From positions 1 through 64,000 of the forward strand of contig JAHHIL010000025.1 in NCBI GenBank assembly GCA_019358975.1: a DNA stretch of 64,000 nucleotides. The letters run 5' to 3'. This stretch comes from Trichocoleus desertorum ATA4-8-CV12. GTDB lineage: Bacteria > Cyanobacteriota > Cyanobacteriia > FACHB-46. This document shows positions 46,835 to 55,058 of this stretch, in pieces. The position numbers and the translations under genes are program-made. The notes below the pieces were generated by a model, which did no database searches, was not told where the DNA came from, and was given only the letters and a program-made list of their open reading frames with translations. Within the stretch, counting starts at the first letter, position 1. The number at the start of each line of letters is the position of its first letter.

Positions 46835-49615
46835 CTATTTTGTTACAGTTTCTAGTTCAGTCTGGGCAGGTTGAGTTTGAGCTTTCAATTCTTGACGAGC
46901 TTGTTGTAAGAAGAACAGATAAGCTGCCTCTAGTGTTTTGCTGTCGGTTAATAACCGCTCTGGGCGGGAGTGATAAACGTCCTCAAATAGCTGGCGCAAC
47001 ACTTGATAAAACTGTTTAATCTGCTCATATTTTGTTGCGCCAACTCCGTGTTCTCGAATGCGATCGAGCCGTTCATGATATTCCTGCACGAGTGCAGCAA
47101 AAATCGTTTCCCAATCCATGTGGGATTTTCGCGATCGCACGGCTTTAATAAATTCAGAAAAGGGTTCAGCCTGTGACGTACGCCGAAAGGAACTACCACG
47201 CAATTTGGCTACTTCGGCAATATGCGCCGCTTGTTTGAGATAGTGTGAAACGCGATCGTGTTCTTCTGACATGAGGCTCCTTAATAGAGTTGTTAAAGGT
47301 TCTCGAATACGAGTCCAGATGATTTCCAGGTTTGGATCATCCTGTTCCCGCAAAATCCACCGTAACAAGACGTGATAGAGGTTAAGGGGACGTTGAGCGG
47401 CACGAGCCAAATCGTAAAGACAGTCATCTTTCTTCTGAAGGCTGGCAACACTAATAACCAGTTTCCCCACGCACTGCAATCGCTCTAAAACCTCTTCCGC
47501 AGTTATGCTAGTTTTTTGTTCCTGCTGCGATAGATGCCCTTGCCGTTGATAAATACCCGAACCAAGCAAAGGTTGCAATGCAGAAGGAAGCCCCTCAACT
47601 CTGCCAAATATCTCCCACTCTGGTTTAACTTCTAAATTGGCACTTAAAATAAAAGGAAAGCCAAAATCAAACGCTAGAGAGAGTTCTAATGCCAAACGTA
47701 GCGACTTAAGCAAAGCGACTGAACTGTTAACGTCACCCCAAACAACAGGAATGGTAACTGTGGAGAAAGTAAACTCTGGGCGTTTTGGTAGTGAAAACCC
47801 CTCGAATTTGTCAGATTCAAACGCTATTTGATTATCACGGTATAACTGCAATTCATTAACTTTAACTGCTCCACCGTCAGCGTTCGTGTTTGCAGTATCT
47901 TTAAGCCATTTACGCCAAATGCCCTGGAGCTCAGAACTGGAACCTTTTGGTAGCGAGAAATGTAAATAATAAGTGTGAACTGGGGCTTCACCACCAGATT
48001 TTGATTTCTTCTTAGCATTAGGGAAGCCAGCACCAACTTGCATTAGCTGATAACCCAGAGCTGCTAAGGAATCAGCACATCGAACAGGATCACCACTAGA
48101 GCCTCCTCGTAGACGATTAGAGAATACTTGTACCTTTGTTTCAGGAGGCATTTGAGGTTTCCTAAGCTCACTGACCTCAGCACGAATAGAACCTAACGAT
48201 GATCTTTGGCTGGGATTAGCTTCAATATAGGTAGATAGCTCCTCAAAAAAACTCTGCTTGCGTGAAATAGGTAGATTGAGAAGATATCTAACAGCCTCTA
48301 TCAAGCTCTTTGAGACTTCTGAGGTACTTGTCGTCTCATCTGTTTTTGTCAGACGCATTTGGAAAGATTCTTTTATAGCCTCTTGAACACCATTCATTCT
48401 CCGTGTAGAAGCCTTACCTGCAAATAAACAGCGTCCATATTGTTCTTCAAATGCCTCTAGAGCTTTGCACTGTTGATCTGATAAGCCCATGTGATTAGAA
48501 ATTCTTTTCCAAACCTGGTTTGGTGTGAGTTGTGGCTTGACTTGCCGATAACTGACATATGCTGCCTTCAAACCTTCAGAGATAGCGAACTCCTCAGCTG
48601 TGGAAATAGGAACCAAGCCCATTTTGGCTGCATGAGTAACTGCATCCTCACCAGCTTTTCTACAGTATTTTTCAATGGATTCTGCTACTTTGCTAGCCTT
48701 GTAATTTGAGTATTTCTTAGCTAATAAGATATCAACTCGCTCAAGTGCTGCTTCTGGATCTTGTTGAATAGCTTGATAATCAACCTTAATCCCATTTGTA
48801 CTTTTGTCTGTGATTAATTGTTCAATGTTGCTACCAAAAACGCGATCGATCCGTTTTTGCCAATACTTCGCGATTTCGATCGTCAAGTCCTCTTCAGGAA
48901 ATGCTTCACCCTCAAAAATTTGACCGTCCGGATCAATTGCAAGCGTATGTAACCCGTGTTTGTGCAGAACTTCCTCACAAGCAAACAGTAGTAATGATGT
49001 TAAATACCCTCGATCTTCTGATAGCCTGACCTTGAATAGTCTGCTAGGACGACCAAATGCAACTGTTAATTCGTTTTCAACTTTCCGAATCCGCTTATCT
49101 TCTTCAATGCCCAAATCAAAGAGATCGCCACCAATCAGCATGGCTGACCAGCGTTTAATTTGATCTTTAACCTGGGGATCTTCTCCGATAAAACGCATTC
49201 CATCTGAGTTGTTATGACCTGAATGGCTCTCAATCAAGCGACGAACGAGTTCTAGATCGTCGTCTGTCTTCACTAATTCATCTACACCTGCTCGGCTGAG
49301 TTGTTCTTTTAGGAAGGAGCGATCGCGTGCCAACTTTTTAACACTACCCCCACCTTCAATTAACTTGTTCAAATCATGAACAGCCGTTGCAGCCAAAATC
49401 AAAGTCCGTTTCTCTTCAGATACTTTTGCAATTTTGCTGACAGTAAGAACAAATTGACAAGCTGAATCTAAATGTTCAGCTAAAGTTCGCCCTTTACGCG
49501 ATCCATACTGTCCATGCGCTCCATGTAACTCATACAGAGTAGGACGAATCTCTTTAAAGTAGAGTTCATCTAAACCCTCTGGTTCTTGCTTTAAGAGTCG
49601 ATGACGCTTCAACAT
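46835..49615 (-). CDS. cas10d: Cas10d (Csc3), large subunit with HD nuclease
   Basis: 926 residues. The N-terminal HD domain has AEHLD (His48), TAVHDLNKL (His80-Asp81) and IESHSGHN (His131 and His134). A zinc-like middle part and a degenerate palm region follow, without the GGDD of type III Cas10, so no cyclic oligoadenylate synthesis is expected. Cas10d is the I-D marker and provides the DNA-cutting nuclease next to the Cas3' helicase. It is complete and leads the Cascade genes. Confidence 0.95.
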   Translation of the reverse strand: MLKRHRLLKQEPEGLDELYFKEIRPTLYELHGAHGQYGSRKGRTLAEHLDSACQFVLTVSKIAKVSEEKRTLILAATAVHDLNKLIEGGGSVKKLARDRSFLKEQLSRAGVDELVKTDDDLELVRRLIESHSGHNNSDGMRFIGEDPQVKDQIKRWSAMLIGGDLFDLGIEEDKRIRKVENELTVAFGRPSRLFKVRLSEDRGYLTSLLLFACEEVLHKHGLHTLAIDPDGQIFEGEAFPEEDLTIEIAKYWQKRIDRVFGSNIEQLITDKSTNGIKVDYQAIQQDPEAALERVDILLAKKYSNYKASKVAESIEKYCRKAGEDAVTHAAKMGLVPISTAEEFAISEGLKAAYVSYRQVKPQLTPNQVWKRISNHMGLSDQQCKALEAFEEQYGRCLFAGKASTRRMNGVQEAIKESFQMRLTKTDETTSTSEVSKSLIEAVRYLLNLPISRKQSFFEELSTYIEANPSQRSSLGSIRAEVSELRKPQMPPETKVQVFSNRLRGGSSGDPVRCADSLAALGYQLMQVGAGFPNAKKKSKSGGEAPVHTYYLHFSLPKGSSSELQGIWRKWLKDTANTNADGGAVKVNELQLYRDNQIAFESDKFEGFSLPKRPEFTFSTVTIPVVWGDVNSSVALLKSLRLALELSLAFDFGFPFILSANLEVKPEWEIFGRVEGLPSALQPLLGSGIYQRQGHLSQQEQKTSITAEEVLERLQCVGKLVISVASLQKKDDCLYDLARAAQRPLNLYHVLLRWILREQDDPNLEIIWTRIREPLTTLLRSLMSEEHDRVSHYLKQAAHIAEVAKLRGSSFRRTSQAEPFSEFIKAVRSRKSHMDWETIFAALVQEYHERLDRIREHGVGATKYEQIKQFYQVLRQLFEDVYHSRPERLLTDSKTLEAAYLFFLQQARQELKAQTQPAQTELETVTK

Positions 49616-49737
49616 CTCAGTTCTATTCTAATAGTTGAGTCTGTAGTGACAGAGTGATTAATGAGATGAACGCTAAACAGTATGAAAATCTCTCTATTTT
49701 GAATCGCCTCTGGTAATATTCCCGTCTAGCAATCACT

Positions 49738-49941
49738 CTAACTAGAGCGTTTGGTAACAGCGATCGCCCGATACTCATACTGGCGATCGCTCCCCCTACG
49801 TTTTTCAATTTGGTAGCCATGTTTCTTAGTAGCAATATGCATCGTTGCAGAAAAGCGGTGCCCCACTTCCTGCACCAGTTCCCCAGTTGAATGCCAGTGC
49901 CCATCACTCAGAACTGAAGACAACCGTTTCAATTGTGTCAT
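49738..49941 (-). CDS. Small winged-helix DNA-binding protein at the head of the cas operon
   Basis: 67 residues from MTQLKRLSSVLSDGHWHSTG at 49941. HWHSTGELVQEVGHRFSATM forms a helix-turn-helix, and GYQIEKRRGSDRQYEYRAI is the wing. The same layout is seen in small regulators near cyanobacterial cas operons. It lies about 120 bases upstream of cas10d on the same strand and is divergent from the WYL gene, so it may regulate either or both. The longer frame to 50043 is not needed. Confidence 0.75.
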   Translation of the reverse strand: MTQLKRLSSVLSDGHWHSTGELVQEVGHRFSATMHIATKKHGYQIEKRRGSDRQYEYRAIAVTKRSS

Positions 49942-49988
49942 CACAAACTTCCTGGGTAAACCGCCATATCTGCACTTAAAGCTAGTGC

Positions 49989-50023
49989 TGTGATAAAATA
50001 TGCTTACAAAACGAAGTATCACA
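49989..50023. promoter_or_regulatory. Inverted repeat in the shared cas/WYL promoter region
   Basis: TGTGATA at 49989-49995 and TATCACA at 50017-50023 are inverted, spaced by 21 bases, between the divergent starts at 49941 and 50069. This is a plausible operator for the WYL protein or the winged-helix protein. No experimental consensus is known to me. Confidence 0.5.
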
Positions 50024-50068
50024 CAGACTTCTAAGAAGTGCAACTAAATTTCTTGATCTTCTCTCAAA

Positions 50069-50920
50069 ATGCCTAGAAAGAAGGAAACGTTAACGCTATC
50101 TGTTCCGCCCGGTACAAAAGAAAAGCTAGAGGCGATCGCTGGACGGTTAGACTTGCGTTGGGGTGAAAGCCCTAGTGCCTCAAAATTAGTTGCAGCAATT
50201 GCTCAAGAAGAAGTAGAAGTTGGAATGTTTCGCCCTTTGATCCCAGGGCAGATTGATGCTTTACGGCAATCAGTCAAACTTCTGATTGATGCAGGCTGCA
50301 TCGAAGCAGCAAAAAGTGTAATTACAATCTTGTTAGAGCAAGGAGATCTAGAAGCTCCATTACGACAAACGTTGCTGCAACAACTTACCCAGTCGATCGC
50401 TGCATGGCGAGAGCAAATTGACCAGTACATCGCACAAAAGCAGCCATTTTGGGTTTCCTACCGTAACTCACAAGGAACATTGCTTGAATTTAATGCGCGT
50501 TATGCCGAAGTTCACTTCCAAGAAAAGCGTTTCTATTTACAAATTTGGTGCGAAGAAACGGCGGATGTTGAAGCAGATATTCCTGATTTACCGGAGCTTT
50601 GGCACAACCGCTGCCTCCGGTTCGATCGCATTCAGGACATTCAGCCTATTGAAGGAGAATGGCGAGGAAAACTTGATTCCATAAAAGTGTACTTACAATT
50701 TAAGGGATGGATGGCCAATGCGTATGAACCTAAGCCAGGGGATGATGAAAATCTAGTCATTGGTGATGTTCGTCAAGTTGCCCGTCGAGTTGCTAATCCC
50801 TTCTGGCTCATTCGAGAAGTCTCTCGCTACTGGGAAAATTGTGAAATTATTGCACCAGATGCGCTGCGCGACCGCTTCCGGCAAAAATTTCAAGCTCTAT
50901 CAGCCCTGTACGATGTCTAA
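50069..50920 (+). CDS. WYL-domain regulator of the I-D system
   Basis: 283 residues. An N-terminal DNA-binding part (PRKKETLTLSVPPGTKEKLE) looks like a ribbon-helix-helix, with a helical linker (IDALRQSVKLLIDAGCIEAA). A WYL-type beta barrel follows, with WVSYRNSQGTLLEFNARYAE, FYLQIWCEETADV and a C-terminal PFWLIREVSRYWENCEI. In Synechocystis the I-D CRISPR1 array is controlled by a WYL protein (Sll7009), and this gene has the same relation to the cas operon. It is divergent from the cas genes. Regulation is inferred from that precedent. Confidence 0.85.
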   Translation: MPRKKETLTLSVPPGTKEKLEAIAGRLDLRWGESPSASKLVAAIAQEEVEVGMFRPLIPGQIDALRQSVKLLIDAGCIEAAKSVITILLEQGDLEAPLRQTLLQQLTQSIAAWREQIDQYIAQKQPFWVSYRNSQGTLLEFNARYAEVHFQEKRFYLQIWCEETADVEADIPDLPELWHNRCLRFDRIQDIQPIEGEWRGKLDSIKVYLQFKGWMANAYEPKPGDDENLVIGDVRQVARRVANPFWLIREVSRYWENCEIIAPDALRDRFRQKFQALSALYDV

Positions 50921-50986
50921 ATTCTCAAAATCACCGTGTAAAGGTACTGAAACCTTGAAAGCCTATATTCATGGAACCTATGCACT

Positions 50987-52039
50987 CTACTCATAAGACA
51001 TCATTGTAAGATTCTGCATCAATTGCTCAGTAGGAACCCAACCCTGGTGCACATGGAGAGTGTGATGAACCCCGTTTAATGTGGTCGCTGCAAGCACTTT
51101 ACCTTGCGCTTTGGCCCAATCAAACCACTGTTTGAAGTCAGTTGCTAGTGCAGAAGTGGCAGATCCCGCGATAGACAGGCTCCAGCCTTGGGCAATGGCT
51201 TGATGTAGATAGGCGATCGGATTACGGATGGAGTGTCGCTGTTGCTGGTGTTGGAGGTAGGCGATCGCGGCTGGGACTCGGTCTGGAAACTGAGCGATCG
51301 CTACCTTCAGTGACTTTGGTAGTGAAGAACCGGAGGGCCGCCCGAGCGCTTGGGCGACAGCCTCAATGAGTTCTGGGAATTCTAAGTCTTGATTGTTCAA
51401 AAAATTCCCAGAACTAGGGACGCAAGAGTTGTCTTTAGCAGAATTGCTCAACTCGGTACTGGGAACAGAACAGCGATCGCTCGACTTTGGCAACTCGGAC
51501 AACTCCCCAGCTTTAACGGTTGCCACTGTTTCAACTCTTTCAGCTTCTGCAACAACCACTGTTGCTTGTTCTGAAAAAGAAATCTCTGAAGAGGTCTCTG
51601 AATTTGAGGTGCGATTACTTCGCACGTCGAGGCGATCGCTGTTCACGGATCGAGGTGTGATGAGATCGCACAAGTTGCCCGCAAACGCCTGCAATCTCTC
51701 ATAGTTAATGCGATAGAACATCACGCGCTTGTACTGAGTAAGCCAATGTTGAGCCGTTTGGATGAGACCCAATTTTTTCAGGTTGGCGATCGCTTTTCTT
51801 AAGCCGTACTCGCTCATCCAAGGAAACTGTTTTTGCCAAGCTTTGAGGGAGTTATAGATCCACTTCACCCCATTGCTCAGCCAACCCCTCGTTTCCGAGT
51901 TGACGGTCCAATAGTGCAGTTGTTGCAGGAATGCCCCTTCATCAAATCCGGTGCCTGTTCTGCCCAGTGCTTGTTTAAGGAGCCCGGTGAGTTGAGGGGG
52001 AATGGGAATGGAATTGACTTCCAAGGTTTTGGAGTTCAT
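50987..52039 (-). CDS. Replication-initiator-like (DnaD/phage replisome-organiser-like) protein
   Basis: 350 residues. The front FLQQLHYWTVNSETRGWLSN and WIYNSLKAWQKQFPWMSEYGLRKAIANLKKLGLI is a winged-helix layout seen in plasmid and phage replication initiators. A long low-complexity linker (about 125-215) is rich in Ser and Glu. The C-terminal DnaD-like helices (YLQHQQQRHSIRNPIAYLHQAIAQGW) resemble replisome organisers. It may mark the edge of a plasmid- or ICE-like block. Function is inferred from layout only. Confidence 0.6.
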   Translation of the reverse strand: MNSKTLEVNSIPIPPQLTGLLKQALGRTGTGFDEGAFLQQLHYWTVNSETRGWLSNGVKWIYNSLKAWQKQFPWMSEYGLRKAIANLKKLGLIQTAQHWLTQYKRVMFYRINYERLQAFAGNLCDLITPRSVNSDRLDVRSNRTSNSETSSEISFSEQATVVVAEAERVETVATVKAGELSELPKSSDRCSVPSTELSNSAKDNSCVPSSGNFLNNQDLEFPELIEAVAQALGRPSGSSLPKSLKVAIAQFPDRVPAAIAYLQHQQQRHSIRNPIAYLHQAIAQGWSLSIAGSATSALATDFKQWFDWAKAQGKVLAATTLNGVHHTLHVHQGWVPTEQLMQNLTMMSYE

Positions 52040-52083
52040 ATTTGTATTTTTCTGATGAGTTCAAAGGCTTGACGGAAGGTGGT

Positions 52084-52599
52084 TTAACCTAGCTGCTGTG
52101 AGTGCTGGGAAGCCGCTCGTTGGAGCCGTCTGCCGGTTCCCCGCACAAGCTGTTGAAGTCGGGTGATTTCTGCCTCAACGGCTTGGCGTTGTTGCTCTAG
52201 CACTTCTACTTGATGGCCTCGGGCGATCGCGGCTCTCACTTCTCCCACGACGCGATGGGAGAGATGTTTAGTTTTGACTTTGGGCTGTCCTGAGGGCTTG
52301 TATTCTCCGGTCAGCCAGCGCAGTTGGTAGTAAAGATATTGCTTACCGTTCTTGCTCTTGGTGTAGGTCTCAATCCACTGGTCGCGATAAACTTCTCCTT
52401 CCTCGGTAATTGCTTGAATTGCCTGAGTTAAGCGATCGCGGTCGTAGTGGAGGGAGTTGAGGAGTGTGAGATAGGTGGGGAGCCAATGAAGTTCTGGGAA
52501 TGCATCGAGGTCTAAAACGAGAGAATTTCCCAGAACAGCAGGCAAGCCTGAGCCGCCAGGGGAACTAGGGTCGGCAGTGACAGAAGCGAAATATGACAT
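52084..52599 (-). CDS. Hypothetical protein with C-terminal coiled coil
   Basis: 171 residues from MSYFASVTAD at 52599; a start 5 codons earlier exists. The core contains GEVYRDQWIETYTKSKNGKQ and YLYYQLRWLTGEYKPSGQPK; I recall similar cyanobacterial proteins of unknown role. The last 50 residues are a heptad-like helix with Gln/Leu (EVLEQQRQAVEAEITRLQQL). It lies between the DnaD-like gene and a hypothetical gene on the same strand. No function assigned. Confidence 0.6.
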   Translation of the reverse strand: MSYFASVTADPSSPGGSGLPAVLGNSLVLDLDAFPELHWLPTYLTLLNSLHYDRDRLTQAIQAITEEGEVYRDQWIETYTKSKNGKQYLYYQLRWLTGEYKPSGQPKVKTKHLSHRVVGEVRAAIARGHQVEVLEQQRQAVEAEITRLQQLVRGTGRRLQRAASQHSQQLG

Positions 52600-52800
52600 C
52601 AGAAACTGACCCACAACTGAGGTGGGTGACAGGATGGATGATGGTTTGGGTCGTTAATTGTTGGCTAGTAGGGAGAGAATTGAGGTTCTATCTCCCTACT
52701 GAGGAAATGACTAATCAATGAGAGGGCTGGTTGGTAGAGCGATCGCCACCCTCTTGAGAGTCAAGCGATCGCTCTCCTTTAGAGATGCTTGAGCGGATGC

Positions 52801-53259
52801 TTAGAACGGCAAAGCCAAATCATGTAAGTCTTTAGAGACCAGCACTAACCACCAGCCATTGTGGTAGCCGAGGGCAACCGTGCCAAAGTCGAAGCGTTTT
52901 TGGTCTTGCTCCCAGATCCACATTGCTTGAAGCGCTGAGTCGAGGGTAGAACGGCGTGAGAAGGGAATGAGTTCGGAAACTGCTTGCCCAACCTTTCGAG
53001 CAGATCTCTGGATAGATCTTGAGCCGACAGTAGCGTTCAGCCGCTGCTCATCCTGTTGGCATGTAGGGCAGCTAAACCTGATCTGGGTATTGCAGGAGTC
53101 AGGGATAGAACGGCATCCTTCTGCATAACCCTGGAGGTAGCTGCTGTTGTTGCAGAACTGCGGGTGATGAGTACGTCGATTTATCCCATCCCGAAAGCCA
53201 GCACTAAAAATCTGATCGGGCGCGACAATGGGGTTGCGTCGAGGAAATCTTGATAGCAT
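52801..53259 (-). CDS. Hypothetical protein with cysteine motifs
   Basis: 152 residues. An N-terminal DQIFSAGFRDGINR and YLQGYAEGCRSI resemble a short repeated G-x-x-x-G pattern; SCPTCQQDEQRL is a possible zinc ligand pair. The C-terminal WIWEQDQKRFDFGTVALGYH is aromatic. I recognise no family. Nothing in the frame looks broken. It is part of the same leftward set as the two genes before it. Confidence 0.5.
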   Translation of the reverse strand: MLSRFPRRNPIVAPDQIFSAGFRDGINRRTHHPQFCNNSSYLQGYAEGCRSIPDSCNTQIRFSCPTCQQDEQRLNATVGSRSIQRSARKVGQAVSELIPFSRRSTLDSALQAMWIWEQDQKRFDFGTVALGYHNGWWLVLVSKDLHDLALPF

Positions 53260-53538
53260 AGGTATACACCTTTTAACTAAGGGTTATTTGAGGGCGATCG
53301 CTGCTGTGGAAAGTGGGCGATCGCTTTCTCATTGGCTCCCTCTGCATCTCTCAACCTGGCTTGGGACAGGCTTAGGCTGCATTAATTACAAGTTCAAAAT
53401 TTTTGTAAATACGCCGTTTTAGATATGGGCAGTCCAAGTCTTAGGAACAATTAGTTTCCTAGTAGATCAGGTTGTTAAGGAGAGTTGAGACGGCTTAGCT
53501 ACTGACTCTGTCCTTCTCGTACTGCAATGCTGGAGCAA

Positions 53539-53739
53539 TTATTTACCCTGATTTTCTTCTGGCGGGGTATAGCCGCTTTGTTTAGCTACGTCTTCAAGTA
53601 TTTTTTCAATAAAGTTTGAGAGCGAACGCTTTTCAGTACTCGCTTGCTTTTCCAAAAAAGCTTTTAATTCAAGATCACAGACAAAAGTGATCCGCTCTCT
53701 GTTCGTAGGCACGTCTTGAAAAAATATTGAGTTGTTCAT
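53539..53739 (-). CDS. Ribbon-helix-helix regulator
   Basis: 66 residues from MNNSIFFQDVPTNRERITFV at 53739. RERITFVCDLELKAFLEKQA and SLSNFIEKILEDVAKQSGYT give strand-helix-helix. RHH proteins bind palindromic operators as dimers; such a palindrome lies 48 bases upstream at 53787-53816. It is divergent from the cluster that starts at 53915, so it probably represses itself and perhaps that cluster. The longer frame to 53850 crosses the palindrome and is unlikely. Confidence 0.7.
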   Translation of the reverse strand: MNNSIFFQDVPTNRERITFVCDLELKAFLEKQASTEKRSLSNFIEKILEDVAKQSGYTPPEENQGK

Positions 53740-53786
53740 GTTTATCGTATCCCCTACGCTGAACTTCATTGAAACTCTCTGCAAAA

Positions 53787-53816
53787 GTTCAGAACCTCGT
53801 TGACTAAGTTCTGAAC
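53787..53816. promoter_or_regulatory. Palindromic operator candidate
   Basis: GTTCAGAAC (53787-53795) and GTTCTGAAC (53808-53816) form a 9-bp inverted repeat with a 12-base spacer, between the divergent RHH gene and the 53915 gene. An RHH dimer pair would fit this spacing. Regulation is inferred. Confidence 0.65.
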
Positions 53817-53914
53817 CTAATCTAGCATGATTCGTATGAACTAGGCGCAACTTTCTTATCGTCTACCCACGCCGCCAGTTGCTATCTACGAACATTTTTT
53901 AAGGGCTTACGAAC

Positions 53915-54709
53915 ATGACTAAATACCTTGATGTATTGGCTTTTAAGCCGATCGCAGACCCGATTACCGATTCCCAGGAAACGCAACTGCAACCCACTCA
54001 GGAGCCTTTGAGCCCAGAAGCTACGACTTCCCTTATCACTTCTCACGAAGGTGGTGCGAATTCTCATTTAGTCCTGTGGCGACCGAGCGAGCCGCAGTTC
54101 ACGAAAGCGATCGCGGAGTACTACGGCGTATCCCGCAAGTCTGTCCAGCAGTGGTTTCAAAAGATCAAAGAAGCGTGCCCTTGGTTTAGTGAGGTGGATT
54201 TAAGACTGCCCGACGATCGCTACACCCCGCTTTGCATCGAACTCATGGGTGATTACCGTCTCTCAGGGCTACCGCTTGAGGCTTGGAAAGCTAAAGTTTG
54301 GGAGCAAAACCCAGACCTCGTGGCGGCTTATCAAATCTCAAAGCCGCCTGCTGAGCAGGTTCAAACTGCTGCTCCCACCACCGCTATCACGCTAAGGCCC
54401 TCCGAGACCCCGATCGCTGTGCCGCAGGTTGAAAGCTTGAACCTGAGCGTCATTGACTCCACTCAACGGCTGACCGAGGCGATCGCGAGCTTAAACACGA
54501 CGCTGCAACAGTTTGTGACCAACGACCAAACGCTGGAAGCTGCTTTAAGAGAACAGGCTAGCCAGAAGGGCACCCGTCTCGGCACTGAACTCGCCATTAC
54601 CGAAGTCGGCAGCATGGTGCAAGCCACGGAAGCGGTTCGGGTGGAACTGGCAAAAAAGTTGGGTCTGCTGTCGAATCCCAGCGAATCTCCACCGTCCCCC
54701 TCTATCTGA
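53915..54709 (+). CDS. Helix-turn-helix protein with possible frameshifted membrane tail
   Basis: 264 residues in the zero frame. After a polar lead, TKAIAEYYGVSRKSVQQWFQ is a helix-turn-helix; residues about 85-140 form a small domain; a Pro/Thr-rich linker and a heptad-like helix (VIDSTQRLTEAIASLNTTLQ) follow. The zero frame stops soon after the slippery site A-AAA-AAG at 54652-54658. A -1 shift there continues for 57 codons to 54828 and encodes VPLYLIVLVLAVAVLGGWAW, a clear membrane segment. Either a programmed frameshift makes a membrane-bound form, or a mutation cut off the tail. The head probably binds DNA. It leads a rightward cluster that ends with an FtsK/HerA-like ATPase. Confidence 0.65.
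   Translation: MTKYLDVLAFKPIADPITDSQETQLQPTQEPLSPEATTSLITSHEGGANSHLVLWRPSEPQFTKAIAEYYGVSRKSVQQWFQKIKEACPWFSEVDLRLPDDRYTPLCIELMGDYRLSGLPLEAWKAKVWEQNPDLVAAYQISKPPAEQVQTAAPTTAITLRPSETPIAVPQVESLNLSVIDSTQRLTEAIASLNTTLQQFVTNDQTLEAALREQASQKGTRLGTELAITEVGSMVQATEAVRVELAKKLGLLSNPSESPPSPSI
54652..54658 (+). other. A-AAA-AAG slippery heptamer in frame (candidate -1 ribosomal frameshift site)
   Basis: Zero-frame codons are gcA AAA AAG, which is the strongest bacterial -1 slippery sequence (as in dnaX). Reading in -1 from 54658 gives an uninterrupted frame to the TAA at 54826-54828. The zero frame stops at 54709. No strong downstream hairpin was identified by eye. Confidence 0.55.
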
Positions 54710-54863
54710 TTGTCCTGGTCCTCGCGGTTGCTGTGCTAGGTGGCTGGGCTTGGATCGGGGGCGATCGCCCAACGCTCAGCCTAGAAAACCCCTGCCCTAG
54801 GCATTCACTGTTTTGTCCTAGTGACTAATTATCCACTAGGACTCATTTCCTGAGGTACCCCCA

Positions 54864-55031
54864 ATGATTACCACCGAAATTCAACTCCCCGACTCGCTGT
54901 TTGACCAGCTCCAACAGGTACTCAATATGCATCCCACCCTGTCTTGGGATGCGGTCCTCTGCCAAGCCCTCGATGCCTACTTGCCGCAACTCGTGGACTC
55001 AGAGCCTCAAGACTCTAGTCCGCTTCCTTAA
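54864..55031 (+). CDS. Small protein with antitoxin/RHH-like look
   Basis: 55 residues: MITTEIQLPDSLFDQLQQVL, then NMHPTLSWDAVLCQALDAYL and a short acidic tail. The strand-helix-helix pattern is that of a ribbon-helix-helix protein. It starts 36 bases after the -1 frame end and 27 bases before the next gene. TGAGG precedes the ATG by 8-12 bases. Function unknown; it could regulate the cluster or act as an antitoxin. Confidence 0.65.
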   Translation: MITTEIQLPDSLFDQLQQVLNMHPTLSWDAVLCQALDAYLPQLVDSEPQDSSPLP

Positions 55032-55058
55032 ATCCTCACGCCAGGAGACTTCAAGGCT

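Noticed and set aside
46835-49615. A type III reading because of Cas10
   Set aside because: The Cas10 is the I-D form (N-terminal HD, no GGDD), with Csc1, Csc2 and a Cas3' helicase; there is no Cmr/Csm gene or CARF ancillary protein.
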